This document shows, one piece after another, positions 44,140 through 53,430 of a stretch of DNA of 64,000 nt. The DNA comes from Streptomyces sp. VRA16 Mangrove soil (lineage in GTDB: Bacteria > Actinomycetota > Actinomycetes > Streptomycetales > Streptomycetaceae), in NCBI RefSeq assembly GCF_017377775.1, contig NZ_JAFVLN010000018.1, positions 62,001 through 126,000 on the forward strand, given 5' to 3'. The notes beneath the pieces are model-generated. The model saw nothing but the letters and a program-made list of their open reading frames with translations. It made no database searches and was not told where the DNA came from. Position numbers and translations under genes: made by a program. Within the stretch, counting starts at the first letter, position 1. Each line of letters opens with the position of its first letter.

Positions 44140-44209
44140 TCATTCCCCCTGCACGTATCTCCGTCAGGAGCTTATGCGGGTGGAGACGACCCTGAGTAGA
44201 GCTCCACCG

Positions 44210-44232
44210 AGGGGTGGACACCCCTTAGGGGT
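44210..44232. promoter_or_regulatory. Overlapping palindromes between MFS and ABC exporter genes
   Basis: AGGGGTG-GA-CACCCCT (44210-44225) is a perfect inverted repeat that overlaps a second, ACCCC-TTA-GGGGT (44220-44232). Farther on, GGGGTTTTCCCC (44312-44323) and GGTGA/TCACC (44335-44347) add two more. A cluster of this kind in a divergent gap suggests regulator binding for one or both exporters. Confidence 0.5.
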
Positions 44233-44432
44233 TGCTCCGTAGATCGGACAGGGGACGGTTCGTCCCGCTGGAGGAGGAGTCGGCGCGGGGGGTCTCCTAC
44301 CTTCGAGAGGTGGGGTTTTCCCCCCGGAAAAGACGGTGACTTTCACCAGCGCGCCGGGCCACCCCGTGAACCCAGACTGAACTCACACGGCGCGGACCTC
44401 CGCGCTCAGGTGACCGACATAGGAGAAAAACC

Positions 44433-45272
44433 GTGACAACGGCTGTCAGCATTTCCGGGCACGGGGGCCATGAGGAATCTGCGCCGCGTAGCGGCTCATC
44501 GGGGGGCGGCGGCCGGGTGGCGGGTGGGCGAACGGCCGTCGCCGCGCGGGCGCGGCAGGTCGTCAAGGCGTACGGGTCGGGGGAGACCCGGGTCGTCGCC
44601 CTCGACCACGTCGACGTGGACATCGCCCGCGGGCAGTTCACCGCGATCATGGGCCCGTCCGGCTCCGGCAAGTCGACCCTGATGCACTGCCTCGCCGGGC
44701 TCGACACGGTCACCTCCGGGCAGATCCACCTGGACGAGACCGAGATCACCGGCCTCAAGGACAAGAAGCTCACGCAGCTGCGCCGGGACCGGATCGGCTT
44801 CATCTTCCAGGCGTTCAACCTGCTGCCGACGCTGAACGCCCTGGAGAACATCACGCTCCCCATGGACATCGCGGGCCGCAAGGCCGACCGCCAGTGGCTG
44901 GACCGGGTCGTGGAGACCGTCGGCCTCGCCGGGCGGCTCAAGCACCGCCCCACCCAGCTCTCCGGCGGCCAGCAGCAGCGCGTCGCCGTGGCCCGGGCCC
45001 TCGCCGCCCGCCCCGAGATCATCTTCGGCGACGAGCCGACCGGAAACCTGGACTCGCGGGCCGGCGCCGAGGTCCTCGGCTTCCTGCGCCGCTCCGTCGA
45101 CGAGCTCGGCCAGACCATCGTCATGGTCACCCACGATCCGGTCGCCGCCTCCTACGCGGACCGCGTCCTGTACCTGGCCGACGGCCGCATCGTCGACGAG
45201 ATGCTCCGGCCGACCGCCGACGCCGTCCTGGACCGCATGAAGGACTTCGACTCCCGGGGCCGTACGTCATGA
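44433..45272 (+). CDS. ABC transporter ATP-binding protein (MacB/LolD type)
   Basis: 279 residues. Walker A GPSGSGKST, Q-loop FQAFNLLPTL, signature LSGGQQQRVAVARALA, Walker B IIFGDEPTGNLDSR, switch His VTHD. The N-terminal 35 residues are Ser/Gly-rich. GTG start preceded by AGGAGAAA. The stop overlaps the permease start (ATGA). Together they form a MacB/FtsX-type mechanotransmission exporter. Confidence 0.94.
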   Translation: MTTAVSISGHGGHEESAPRSGSSGGGGRVAGGRTAVAARARQVVKAYGSGETRVVALDHVDVDIARGQFTAIMGPSGSGKSTLMHCLAGLDTVTSGQIHLDETEITGLKDKKLTQLRRDRIGFIFQAFNLLPTLNALENITLPMDIAGRKADRQWLDRVVETVGLAGRLKHRPTQLSGGQQQRVAVARALAARPEIIFGDEPTGNLDSRAGAEVLGFLRRSVDELGQTIVMVTHDPVAASYADRVLYLADGRIVDEMLRPTADAVLDRMKDFDSRGRTS

Positions 45273-47857
45273 GTGCCAACACGGTCATGAAGACCTCCCT
45301 GCGCAACTTCTTCGCGCACAAGGGCCGCATGGCGCTGTCCGCCATAGCCGTCCTGCTCTCGGTCGCCTTCGTCTGCGGCACCCTCGTGTTCACCGACACG
45401 ATGGACAAGACCTTCGACAAGCTCTTCACGGCGACGTCGTCGGACGTCACCGTCAGCCCCAAGGACACCTCCACGGACGGCAGTTCGACGGGCCGCCCCG
45501 AGTCGCTGCCCGCCTCCGCCGTCGACACGGTGAAGAAGGCCGAGGGCGTCAAGTCGGCCGAGGGCGCGGTCAGTTCGATGAACGTGACCGTCGTGAACGC
45601 CGACAACAAGAACATGGGCTCCGAGAACGGCGCCCCCACCATCGCGGGCAACTGGACCGGCAACGACCTGCGCTCCATGGAGATCACCTCCGGGCACGCG
45701 CCGCGCGGCCCCACCCAGGTGATGGTCGACGCCGACACCGCGAAGAAGCACCACCTGAAGCTGGGCGACGAGCTGCGCACCATCGCCGTCACCGGCGATC
45801 TGAAGGCGCAGATCGTCGGCATCGCCTCCTTCAAGGTCACCAACCCGGGCGCGGCCGTCGTCTACTTCGACACCGCCACCGCCCAGCGCGAACTCCTCGG
45901 CAGGACAGGGCAGTTCACGCACATCAACATCGCCGCCGACGCCGGTTACACCGACGCGCAGGTGAAGCGGAACGTCGCCGACACCCTCGGCGCGGGCACC
46001 TACAAGCTCCAGACACAGAAGGAGGCCGCCGACGCCAATTCGGCCGACGTCTCCTCCTTCATGGACGTCATCAAGTACGCCCTGCTCGGCTTCGCCGGGA
46101 TCGCGTTCCTCGTCGGCATCTTCCTGATCATCAACACGTTCTCCATGCTGGTCGCGCAGCGCACCCGGGAGATCGGCCTGATGCGGGCCATCGGCTCCTC
46201 GCGCAAGCAGGTCAACCGGTCCGTCCTCGTCGAGGCCCTGCTGCTCGGCGTCGTCGGTTCCGTCCTCGGTGTCGGCGCGGGCGTCGGCCTCGCGGTCGGC
46301 CTGATGAAGCTGATGTCGGCCGCGGGCATGGACCTGTCCACGGACGACCTCACCGTGAAGTGGACGACCCCGGCGATCGGCCTGCTGCTCGGCGTCGTCG
46401 TCACCGTCCTCGCCGCCTGGCTCCCGGCCCGCCGGGCCGGCAAGGTCTCCCCGATGGCCGCCCTGCGCGACGCCGGGACCCCCGCCGACCTCAAGGCGGG
46501 CGTGGTCCGCGGCATCATCGGCACCGTCCTCACCGCCGGCGGCGGCTTCGCCCTCTACCTGGCCACCCAGGCCGCGACGGCGAGCAAGGGCTCGCTGTGG
46601 CTGGGCGCCGGCATCGTCACCACCCTCATCGGGTTCGTGGTCGTCGGACCGCTGCTCGCCGGCGGTGTCGTACGGATCATCAGCGCGGTCCTGCTGCGGA
46701 TCTTCGGCCCGGTCGGGCGGATGGCCGAGCGCAACGCGCTGCGCAACCCGCGCCGCACCGGCGCCACCGGCGCGGCCCTGATGATCGGCCTCGCCCTGGT
46801 CGCCTGCCTCTCCGTCGTCGGCTCCTCGATGGTCGCCTCGGCCACCAGCGAGCTCGACAAGTCGGTCGGCGCGGACTTCATCGTCGAGTCCAGCAACGGC
46901 GGCATCAACCCGCAGTCCGTCGACGCCCTGAGGAAGGTCAAGGCCGACGGCGACGTCTCGCACGTCACCGAGGTCAAGTGGGTCCAGGCCCGGGTGACCG
47001 CCCCCGACGGCTCGAAGGAGAAGGAGGAGCTGTCCGCGACCGACGCGTCCTACATGCAGGACCTGCGGCGCGAGACGACCTCCGGGACGCTCTCGGACGC
47101 GTACGGCACGAACGCGATGTCCGTCGGCGACGCGTACGCGAAGAAGCACGGTGTGCGGGTCGGTGACTCTCTCACCGTCGCCTTCGACCACGGACGGACG
47201 GTCAGGCTGAAGGTCGCGGCGATCACCTCCGACGACACGACCTTCGACAAGGGCGCGATGTACACCAGCCTCGCGACCGCCGAGCGGAACGTCCCGGCCG
47301 AGCGGCTGCCGCTGGACTCGATGGTCTTCGCCAAGGCCGCCGACTCCGCCCACGCGGACACCGCGTACAAGGCGCTCAAGTCGTCCGTCGCCGACGACCC
47401 GACCGTCAAGGTCAAGGACCAGACCGACTACAAGCAGACCCTGAAGGACCAGATCGGCCAGCTCCTCAACATGATCTACGGCCTGCTCGCGCTGGCGATC
47501 ATCGTGGCGGTGCTCGGTGTCGTGAACACCCTGGCCCTGTCGGTGGTGGAGCGGACCCGGGAGATCGGCCTGATGCGCGCCATCGGCCTCTCGCGCCGCC
47601 AGCTGCGCCGCATGATCCGCCTGGAGTCGGTGGTCATCGCCCTCTTCGGCGCCCTTCTGGGCCTCGGCCTGGGCATGGGCTGGGGCGCGACGGCCCAGAA
47701 GCTGCTCGCCCTGGAGGGCCTGCCGGTCCTCGACATCCCGTGGCCGACGATCCTCTCGGTCTTCATCGGCTCGGCCTTCGTGGGCCTGTTCGCGGCGCTG
47801 ATCCCGGCGTTCCGGGCGGGACGGATGAACGTACTGAACGCGATCGCCACCGACTAG
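45269..47857 (+). CDS. FtsX-like ABC transporter permease with two FtsX domains
   Basis: 862 residues. Topology: N-terminal helix (LSAIAVLLSVAFVCGTLVF), a large external domain, three helices of FtsX domain 1 with QRTREIGLMRAIGSSRKQ, a central helix pair, a second external domain, and three helices of FtsX domain 2 with ERTREIGLMRAIGLSRRQ. Two FtsX blocks in one chain is the usual actinobacterial form. Substrate unknown (lipoprotein, peptide or drug). Confidence 0.92.
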   Translation: MSANTVMKTSLRNFFAHKGRMALSAIAVLLSVAFVCGTLVFTDTMDKTFDKLFTATSSDVTVSPKDTSTDGSSTGRPESLPASAVDTVKKAEGVKSAEGAVSSMNVTVVNADNKNMGSENGAPTIAGNWTGNDLRSMEITSGHAPRGPTQVMVDADTAKKHHLKLGDELRTIAVTGDLKAQIVGIASFKVTNPGAAVVYFDTATAQRELLGRTGQFTHINIAADAGYTDAQVKRNVADTLGAGTYKLQTQKEAADANSADVSSFMDVIKYALLGFAGIAFLVGIFLIINTFSMLVAQRTREIGLMRAIGSSRKQVNRSVLVEALLLGVVGSVLGVGAGVGLAVGLMKLMSAAGMDLSTDDLTVKWTTPAIGLLLGVVVTVLAAWLPARRAGKVSPMAALRDAGTPADLKAGVVRGIIGTVLTAGGGFALYLATQAATASKGSLWLGAGIVTTLIGFVVVGPLLAGGVVRIISAVLLRIFGPVGRMAERNALRNPRRTGATGAALMIGLALVACLSVVGSSMVASATSELDKSVGADFIVESSNGGINPQSVDALRKVKADGDVSHVTEVKWVQARVTAPDGSKEKEELSATDASYMQDLRRETTSGTLSDAYGTNAMSVGDAYAKKHGVRVGDSLTVAFDHGRTVRLKVAAITSDDTTFDKGAMYTSLATAERNVPAERLPLDSMVFAKAADSAHADTAYKALKSSVADDPTVKVKDQTDYKQTLKDQIGQLLNMIYGLLALAIIVAVLGVVNTLALSVVERTREIGLMRAIGLSRRQLRRMIRLESVVIALFGALLGLGLGMGWGATAQKLLALEGLPVLDIPWPTILSVFIGSAFVGLFAALIPAFRAGRMNVLNAIATD

Positions 47858-47916
47858 CCGCCCCTCGTCCGTACCGGCAGGTGGCGCGGCGCCCGGCGAC
47901 GTACCCTGGAACCCCC

Positions 47917-47944
47917 GGCCCGTTCGACGTGTCGGGCCCTTTGC
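47917..47944 (+). terminator. Hairpin after the ABC exporter operon
   Basis: GGCC.. pairs with ..GGCC around CGAC-GT-GTCG (47917-47938), followed by CTTT. It lies 60 bp after the permease stop and 30 bp before mfd. Confidence 0.5.
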
Positions 47945-47975
47945 GTTGCCCACCGACCCGGGACGGATCATCCCC

Positions 47976-50900
47976 ATGAGCCTGTACGGACTGCTCGACG
48001 CCGTCGTCAAGGACGCCGCCCTCGCGGAAGCGATCAAGGCGGCCGGTGACGGCAACCGTATGCACATCGACCTCGTGGGCCCGCCCGCGTCCCGCCCCTT
48101 CGCGGTGGCCGCCCTCGCCCGGGAGTCGAAGCGGCCCGTCCTGGCCGTCACCGCCACCGGCCGCGAGGCCGAGGACCTGGCCGCCGCCCTGCGCTCGCTG
48201 CTGCCGCCGGACGGCGTCGTCGAGTACCCGTCGTGGGAGACGCTCCCGCACGAGCGCCTCTCGCCGCGCTCGGACACGGTCGGCCGCCGCCTCGCCGTGC
48301 TGCGCCGCCTGTCCCACCCGCGCATGGACGACCCCGAGACCGGCCCGGTGTCGGTGGTCGTCGCCCCGATCCGTTCCGTGCTCCAGCCGCAGGTGAAGGG
48401 GCTCGGCGACCTGGAGCCCGTCGCCCTGCGCACCGGCGAGCAGGCCGACCTGAACGAGACCGTGCAGGCGCTGGCCGCCGCCGCGTACGCCCGCGTCGAA
48501 CTCGTCGAGAAGCGCGGCGAGTTCGCGGTCCGCGGCGGCATCCTCGACGTCTTCCCGCCGACCGAGGAACACCCGCTGCGCGTCGAGTTCTGGGGCGACG
48601 ACGTCGAGGAGATCCGCTACTTCAAGGTCGCCGACCAGCGCTCCCTGGAGATCGCCGAGCACGGGCTGTGGGCGCCGCCCTGCCGGGAGCTGCTCCTGAC
48701 CGACGACGTACGCGCCAGAGCGGCCGAGCTCGCCGAGCTCCACCCGGAGCTGGGCGAGCTGCTCGGCAAGATCGCCGAGGGCATCGCGGTCGAGGGCATG
48801 GAGTCCCTCGCGCCCGTCCTCGTCGACGACATGGAGCTGCTGCTCGACGTGCTGCCCGCCGGGTCCATGGCGGTCGTCTGCGACCCGGAGCGGGTGCGCA
48901 CCCGCTCCTCCGACCTGGTGGCGACCTCGCAGGAGTTCCTCCAGGCGTCCTGGGCCGCCTCCGCGACCGGCGGCGAGGCCCCCATCGACGTGGGCGCCGC
49001 GTCCCTGTGGTCCATCGCGGACGTCCGGGACCGGGCCCGCGAGCTCGGCATGATGTGGTGGTCGGTGTCGCCGTTTGCCGCCGACGCCTCGGGCCTGGAC
49101 ACGGGTGGCGCGGACACCCTCCAGCTCGGCATGCACGCCCCCGAGACCTACCGCGGCGACACCGCGAAGGCGCTGGCCGACACCAAGGGCTGGCTCGCCG
49201 AGGGCTGGCGCACCGTGTACGTGACCGAGGGGCACGGCCCCGCCTCCCGCACCGTCGAGGTGCTCGGCGGCGAGGGCATCGCCGCCCGCCTGGAGAAGGA
49301 CCTGGGCGAGCTGGCCCCGTCCGTCGTGCAGGTGGCCTGCGGATCGCTCGAAGTCGGCTTCGTGCACCCCGGGCTGAAGGTCGCGGTGCTCACCGAGACC
49401 GACCTGACCGGGCAGAAGACGGCCGGCAAGGACGGCGCCCGGATGCCCGCGCGCCGCCGCAAGACCATCGACCCGCTCACCCTCGAATCCGGCGACTACA
49501 TCGTCCACGAGCAGCACGGCGTGGGCCGCTACATCGAGATGGTGCAGCGCACCGTGCAGGGCGCCACCCGCGAGTACCTGGTCGTCGAGTACGCGCCCGC
49601 CAAGCGCGGCCAGCCCGGCGACCGCCTCTACATCCCCACCGACCAGCTGGAGCAGATCACCAAGTACGTCGGCGGCGAGGCCCCGACCCTGCACCGGCTC
49701 GGCGGCGCCGACTGGACGAAGACGAAGGCGCGCGCCAAGAAGGCCGTCAAGGAGATCGCGGCCGACCTCATCAAGCTGTACTCGGCCCGCATGGCGGCGC
49801 CGGGACACGCCTTCGGCGCGGACACCCCGTGGCAGCGGGAGCTGGAGGACGCGTTCCCGTACGCGGAGACGCCGGACCAGCTGACCACGATCTCCGAGGT
49901 CAAGGAGGACATGGAGAAGACGGTCCCGATGGACCGCCTGATCTGCGGCGACGTCGGCTACGGCAAAACGGAGATTGCGGTGCGCGCCGCCTTCAAGGCG
50001 GTCCAGGACGGCAAGCAGGTCGCGGTCCTCGTCCCGACCACGCTCCTCGTCCAGCAGCACTTCGGCACCTTCTCCGAGCGCTACTCCCAATTCCCGGTCA
50101 CCGTGAAGGCGTTGAGCCGCTTCCAGACGGACACCGAGGCGAAGGCGGTCCTGGAGGGCCTGAAGGACGGCACGGTCGACGTCGTCATCGGTACCCACCG
50201 CCTGTTCTCCTCCGAGACCAAGTTCAAGGACCTGGGCCTGGTCATCGTCGACGAGGAGCAGCGGTTCGGCGTCGAGCACAAGGAGCAGCTGAAGAAGCTC
50301 CGCGCCAACGTCGACGTCCTCACGATGTCCGCGACCCCCATCCCCCGTACGCTCGAAATGGCGGTCACGGGCATCCGCGAGATGTCCACGATCACGACCC
50401 CGCCCGAGGAGCGCCACCCGGTCCTCACCTTCGTCGGCCCGTACGAGGAGAAGCAGATCGGCGCCGCGATCCGCCGCGAGCTGCTGCGCGAGGGCCAGGT
50501 CTTCTACATTCACAACCGCGTCGAGTCGATCGACCGCGCGGCGGCCCGGCTGCGCGACATCGTCCCCGAGGCGCGGATCGCGACGGCCCACGGCCAGATG
50601 TCCGAACAGGCCCTGGAACAGGTCGTGGTGGACTTCTGGGAGAAGAAGTTCGACGTGCTTGTGTCGACGACGATCGTCGAGTCCGGCATCGACATCTCCA
50701 ACGCCAACACCCTCATCGTCGAGCGCGGCGACAACTTCGGTCTGTCGCAGCTCCACCAGCTGCGCGGCCGCGTCGGCCGTGGCAGGGAGCGCGGCTACGC
50801 GTACTTCCTCTACCCGCCGGAGAAGCCGCTGACGGAGACGGCGCACGAGCGCCTCGCCACCATCGCCCAGCACACGGAGATGGGCGCGGGCATGTACGTG

Positions 50901-51518
50901 GCGATGAAGGACCTGGAGATCCGCGGAGCCGGAAACCTCCTCGGCGGCGAACAGTCGGGCCACATCGCGGGCGTCGGCTTCGACCTGTACGTGCGCATGG
51001 TCGGCGAGGCGGTCGCGGACTACCGGGCGTCCTTGGAGGGTGGTGTCGAGGAGGAGCCGCCCCTGGAGGTCAAGATCGAGCTCCCGGTCGACGCGCACGT
51101 CCCGCACGACTACGCCCCCGGCGAGCGCCTGCGTCTCCAGGCGTACCGCGCCATCGCGAGCGCCAACACCGAGGAGGACGTCAAGCAGGTCCGCGAGGAA
51201 CTCACCGACCGCTACGGCAAGCTGCCCGAGCCGGTCGAGAACCTCCTGCTGGTCGCGGGCCTGCGGATGCTCGCGCGGGCGTGCGGGGTGGGCGAGATCG
51301 TGCTCCAGGGCAACAACATCCGCTTCGCGCCGGTGGAGTTGAGGGAGTCGCAGGAGCTGCGCCTCAAGCGCCTCTACCCCGGCACGGTCATCAAGGAGGC
51401 CACGCACCAGGTCCTGGTCCCGCGCCCGAAGACCGCCAAGGTGGGCGGCAAGCCGCTGGTCGGCCGGCAGCTGCTGGCCTGGGTCGGGGAGTTCCTGGCG
51501 TCGATCCTGGGGTCGTAG
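47976..51518 (+). CDS. mfd: Transcription-repair coupling factor
   Basis: 1180 residues; removes stalled RNA polymerase and recruits UvrA. N-terminal UvrB-like module (EYPSWETLPHERLSPRSDTV, GGILDVFPPTEEHPLRVEFW), RNAP-interacting domain (GDYIVHEQHGVGRYIEM), then the translocase: Walker A GDVGYGKTE, LVPTTLLVQQHF, Walker B VIVDEEQRFGVEHKE (DEEQ box), and motif VI RGRVGRGRERGYAYFLYP. C-terminal TRCF domain. ATG 47976 chosen at SLYGLLDAVV. Confidence 0.96.
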   Translation: MSLYGLLDAVVKDAALAEAIKAAGDGNRMHIDLVGPPASRPFAVAALARESKRPVLAVTATGREAEDLAAALRSLLPPDGVVEYPSWETLPHERLSPRSDTVGRRLAVLRRLSHPRMDDPETGPVSVVVAPIRSVLQPQVKGLGDLEPVALRTGEQADLNETVQALAAAAYARVELVEKRGEFAVRGGILDVFPPTEEHPLRVEFWGDDVEEIRYFKVADQRSLEIAEHGLWAPPCRELLLTDDVRARAAELAELHPELGELLGKIAEGIAVEGMESLAPVLVDDMELLLDVLPAGSMAVVCDPERVRTRSSDLVATSQEFLQASWAASATGGEAPIDVGAASLWSIADVRDRARELGMMWWSVSPFAADASGLDTGGADTLQLGMHAPETYRGDTAKALADTKGWLAEGWRTVYVTEGHGPASRTVEVLGGEGIAARLEKDLGELAPSVVQVACGSLEVGFVHPGLKVAVLTETDLTGQKTAGKDGARMPARRRKTIDPLTLESGDYIVHEQHGVGRYIEMVQRTVQGATREYLVVEYAPAKRGQPGDRLYIPTDQLEQITKYVGGEAPTLHRLGGADWTKTKARAKKAVKEIAADLIKLYSARMAAPGHAFGADTPWQRELEDAFPYAETPDQLTTISEVKEDMEKTVPMDRLICGDVGYGKTEIAVRAAFKAVQDGKQVAVLVPTTLLVQQHFGTFSERYSQFPVTVKALSRFQTDTEAKAVLEGLKDGTVDVVIGTHRLFSSETKFKDLGLVIVDEEQRFGVEHKEQLKKLRANVDVLTMSATPIPRTLEMAVTGIREMSTITTPPEERHPVLTFVGPYEEKQIGAAIRRELLREGQVFYIHNRVESIDRAAARLRDIVPEARIATAHGQMSEQALEQVVVDFWEKKFDVLVSTTIVESGIDISNANTLIVERGDNFGLSQLHQLRGRVGRGRERGYAYFLYPPEKPLTETAHERLATIAQHTEMGAGMYVAMKDLEIRGAGNLLGGEQSGHIAGVGFDLYVRMVGEAVADYRASLEGGVEEEPPLEVKIELPVDAHVPHDYAPGERLRLQAYRAIASANTEEDVKQVREELTDRYGKLPEPVENLLLVAGLRMLARACGVGEIVLQGNNIRFAPVELRESQELRLKRLYPGTVIKEATHQVLVPRPKTAKVGGKPLVGRQLLAWVGEFLASILGS

Positions 51519-51640
51519 CAAGGCGGGCCGACGGTCCGCGTGGTCCGAGGCGGCCGTCCCGTTGGGCGAGGAGCGTCACGAGGCATGGCTGCTCCGCCTG
51601 ACGGACCGGCAGCGGAAGGGCGGCGGAAGGGCGGCGGGCC

Positions 51641-51760
51641 ATGACCGGGTTCCTCGACGAGGAGGACGAACTTGCCGAGCTGCGCGGCCCGTTGTGGGGG
51701 TCCGTGCTCGGGTCGGGGCTGCTGTCGTCCGGCACGACACTCGGGATCGGGAAAGTGTGA
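51641..51760 (+). CDS. Possible 39-residue small protein
   Basis: An ATG preceded by GGAAGGG opens a 39-codon frame, about MTGFLDEEDELAELRG then PLWGSVLGSGLLSSGTTLG. It has an acidic N-terminus and a short hydrophobic Gly/Ser/Leu stretch. About 34 of 39 third positions are G or C, which agrees with coding but is weak evidence in this genome. The rest of 51519-51822 shows no other credible gene. Confidence 0.35.
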   Translation: MTGFLDEEDELAELRGPLWGSVLGSGLLSSGTTLGIGKV

Positions 51761-51822
51761 TCATGCGTCAGGTACGGTAGGCGGACAGCGGGCCGAAAGC
51801 GAACAAAACGGGAGGGGCTGCT

Positions 51823-52548
51823 GTGCTGCGAGGGGTTGGACGGGCCGTGGCCGCCGCGGTGGTGGCCGTCGTCGCCGTCACCGGATGCGAGGCGACGACC
51901 GCGGGGACCGGCGGCGACGCCGGACCCGAACCGCAGGGCAAGGCGGGCAGCGCGCTCGCCGCCGTCGACACACTGACCGTCAAGGGCCGCGCCCCGAAGA
52001 CCGGTTACTCCCGGGAGCGGTTCGGCAGCGCCTGGGCCGACACCGACTCCAACGGCTGTGACACCCGCGACGACATCCTCAAGCGGGACCTCGACGGCGT
52101 CCGTTTCACGGACGGCAAGTGCAAGGTCGCCTCCGGCGCGCTCCGGCCCGACCCGTACAGCGGGCAGACCGTCACGTACGCCCGCGGCCGCAGCCAGGTC
52201 GACATCGACCACCTGGTGGCGCTCTCCGACGCCTGGCAGAAGGGCGCCTTCCAGTGGGAGCCCGGCAAGCGCATCGCGTTCGCCAACGATCCGCTGAATC
52301 TGGTCGCCTCGGGCGCCACCCCCAACCGCAGCAAGGGCGACGGCGACACCGCCACCTGGCTGCCGCCGAACAAGAAGTACCGGTGCACGTACGTCGCCGG
52401 GCAGGTCGCGGTGAAGAAGAAGTACGGGGTGTGGGTGACCGCCGCCGAGCGCGATGCGATGAAGAAGGTGCTCGGCGCCTGCCCGGACCAGAAGCTGCCC
52501 ACCGGCGGAAATCCGACTGCGGCGCCGCCGCGGTTCCATGCACGATGA
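51823..52548 (+). CDS. Secreted HNH-nuclease-family lipoprotein (GmrSD C-terminal/DUF1524 type)
   Basis: 241 residues. Lipoprotein signal peptide with lipobox VTGC (C22). The mature domain has VDIDHLVALSDAWQKGAFQW, NDPLNLVASGATPNRSKGDG, and TWLPPNKKYRC, the actinobacterial extracellular HNH pattern with His131-like catalytic residue (DIDH). Probably an exported nuclease for DNA scavenging or competition. GTG start with GGGAGGGG upstream. Confidence 0.88.
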   Translation: MLRGVGRAVAAAVVAVVAVTGCEATTAGTGGDAGPEPQGKAGSALAAVDTLTVKGRAPKTGYSRERFGSAWADTDSNGCDTRDDILKRDLDGVRFTDGKCKVASGALRPDPYSGQTVTYARGRSQVDIDHLVALSDAWQKGAFQWEPGKRIAFANDPLNLVASGATPNRSKGDGDTATWLPPNKKYRCTYVAGQVAVKKKYGVWVTAAERDAMKKVLGACPDQKLPTGGNPTAAPPRFHAR

Positions 52549-52552
52549 GCGC

Positions 52553-53302
52553 ATGGACCTGAGGATCACCACGCTCGCCGAGCGGCCCGGACTGTTCGAC
52601 GCGATGTGGACGATGGAGGACACCTGGCCGGTGTTCGTGCAGCACGACCCGGTCGGCTGGTCGTTCATCGGCCGGATCGCGACCGAGCTGCCGGAGTACG
52701 TGCTCGTCGCCACGGACACCGAAGGGGCCGTGGTCGCCAAGGGGTTCAGCGTGCCGTTCGCCCTGCACACGCAGGGGCGCGACGGGGTGCTGCCCGACCG
52801 TGGCTGGGACCGGGTGATGCAGTGGGCCTTCGCCGATCTGCGCCGGGGCACCGAGCCCGACACCGTCAGCGCCATCGAGATCACGATCGTGCCGACGATG
52901 CTGGGCCGCGGCCTGTCCGGGCGGATGCTCGCCGCGATGCGGGAGAACGCGAAGTCCCGCGGGTTCCGTGAGGTCGTCGCCCCGGTGCGGCCCAGCGGCA
53001 AGCCGCAGGAGCCCGCTTCGCCGATGAGCGAGTACGCGTACCGGGTGCGGGAGTCGGACGGGCTGCCCGTCGACCCGTGGCTGCGGGTGCACGTCCGGGC
53101 CGGCGGTGTGATCGAGAAGGTGGCGCCCGCCTCCATGACCGTGTCCGGGTCGCTCGACGAGTGGCGGACCTGGACCGGGCTGCCCTTCGACACGGCGGGG
53201 CCCGTCGTGGTGCCGGGCGCGCTGGTCCCGGTGCACTGCGCGCCCGACCGCGACCACGCCGTCTACGTAGAGCCGAACGTGTGGGTGCGGCACGCCCTTT
53301 GA
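52553..53302 (+). CDS. GNAT-like acetyltransferase-fold protein
   Basis: About 249 residues. SAIEITIVPTMLGRGLSGRM and LAAMRENAKSRGFREVVAPV resemble GNAT motif A, embedded in a longer protein with an N-terminal LAERPGLFDAMWTMEDTWPV and a C-terminal beta-rich part. Substrate unknown. An ATG at 52538, overlapping the HNH gene by 11 bp, is an alternative start. Follows the HNH gene closely. Confidence 0.75.
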   Translation: MDLRITTLAERPGLFDAMWTMEDTWPVFVQHDPVGWSFIGRIATELPEYVLVATDTEGAVVAKGFSVPFALHTQGRDGVLPDRGWDRVMQWAFADLRRGTEPDTVSAIEITIVPTMLGRGLSGRMLAAMRENAKSRGFREVVAPVRPSGKPQEPASPMSEYAYRVRESDGLPVDPWLRVHVRAGGVIEKVAPASMTVSGSLDEWRTWTGLPFDTAGPVVVPGALVPVHCAPDRDHAVYVEPNVWVRHAL

Positions 53303-53358
53303 ACACGCCCCGTGAACACGTGCCGTGAACGCGTCCCGTGAACACTCCTGTGAACATG
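53303..53358 (+). repeat. Degenerate GTGAACACG direct repeats
   Basis: Five spaced copies of a 14-15 bp unit centred on CGTGAACACG/CGTGAACGCG lie between the GNAT-like stop and the terminator hairpin. The core GTGAAC recurs in the operator-like palindrome at 54393-54416. Confidence 0.6.
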
Positions 53359-53395
53359 CCGGTGCGGCACGCGTCGTGGACGCGTGCCGCACCGG
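53359..53395. terminator. Perfect 17-bp hairpin between convergent genes
   Basis: CCGGTGCGGCACGCGTC and GACGCGTGCCGCACCGG pair without a mismatch around loop GTG. No T-run on either side. A bidirectional terminator for the GNAT-like and DUF4352-type genes. Confidence 0.8.
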
Positions 53396-53430
53396 TCGCC
53401 CCCCTCGGGCGGTGATGGTGGTCCGGTCGC

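Noticed and set aside
45152..51521. Very long minus-strand frames opposite the ABC permease and mfd
   Set aside because: Typical high-GC antisense shadows of verified genes.
51562..51780. 72-codon frame after mfd
   Set aside because: Arg/Gly-rich translation without motif; the shorter 39-codon frame inside this gap has a better RBS and was listed instead with low confidence.
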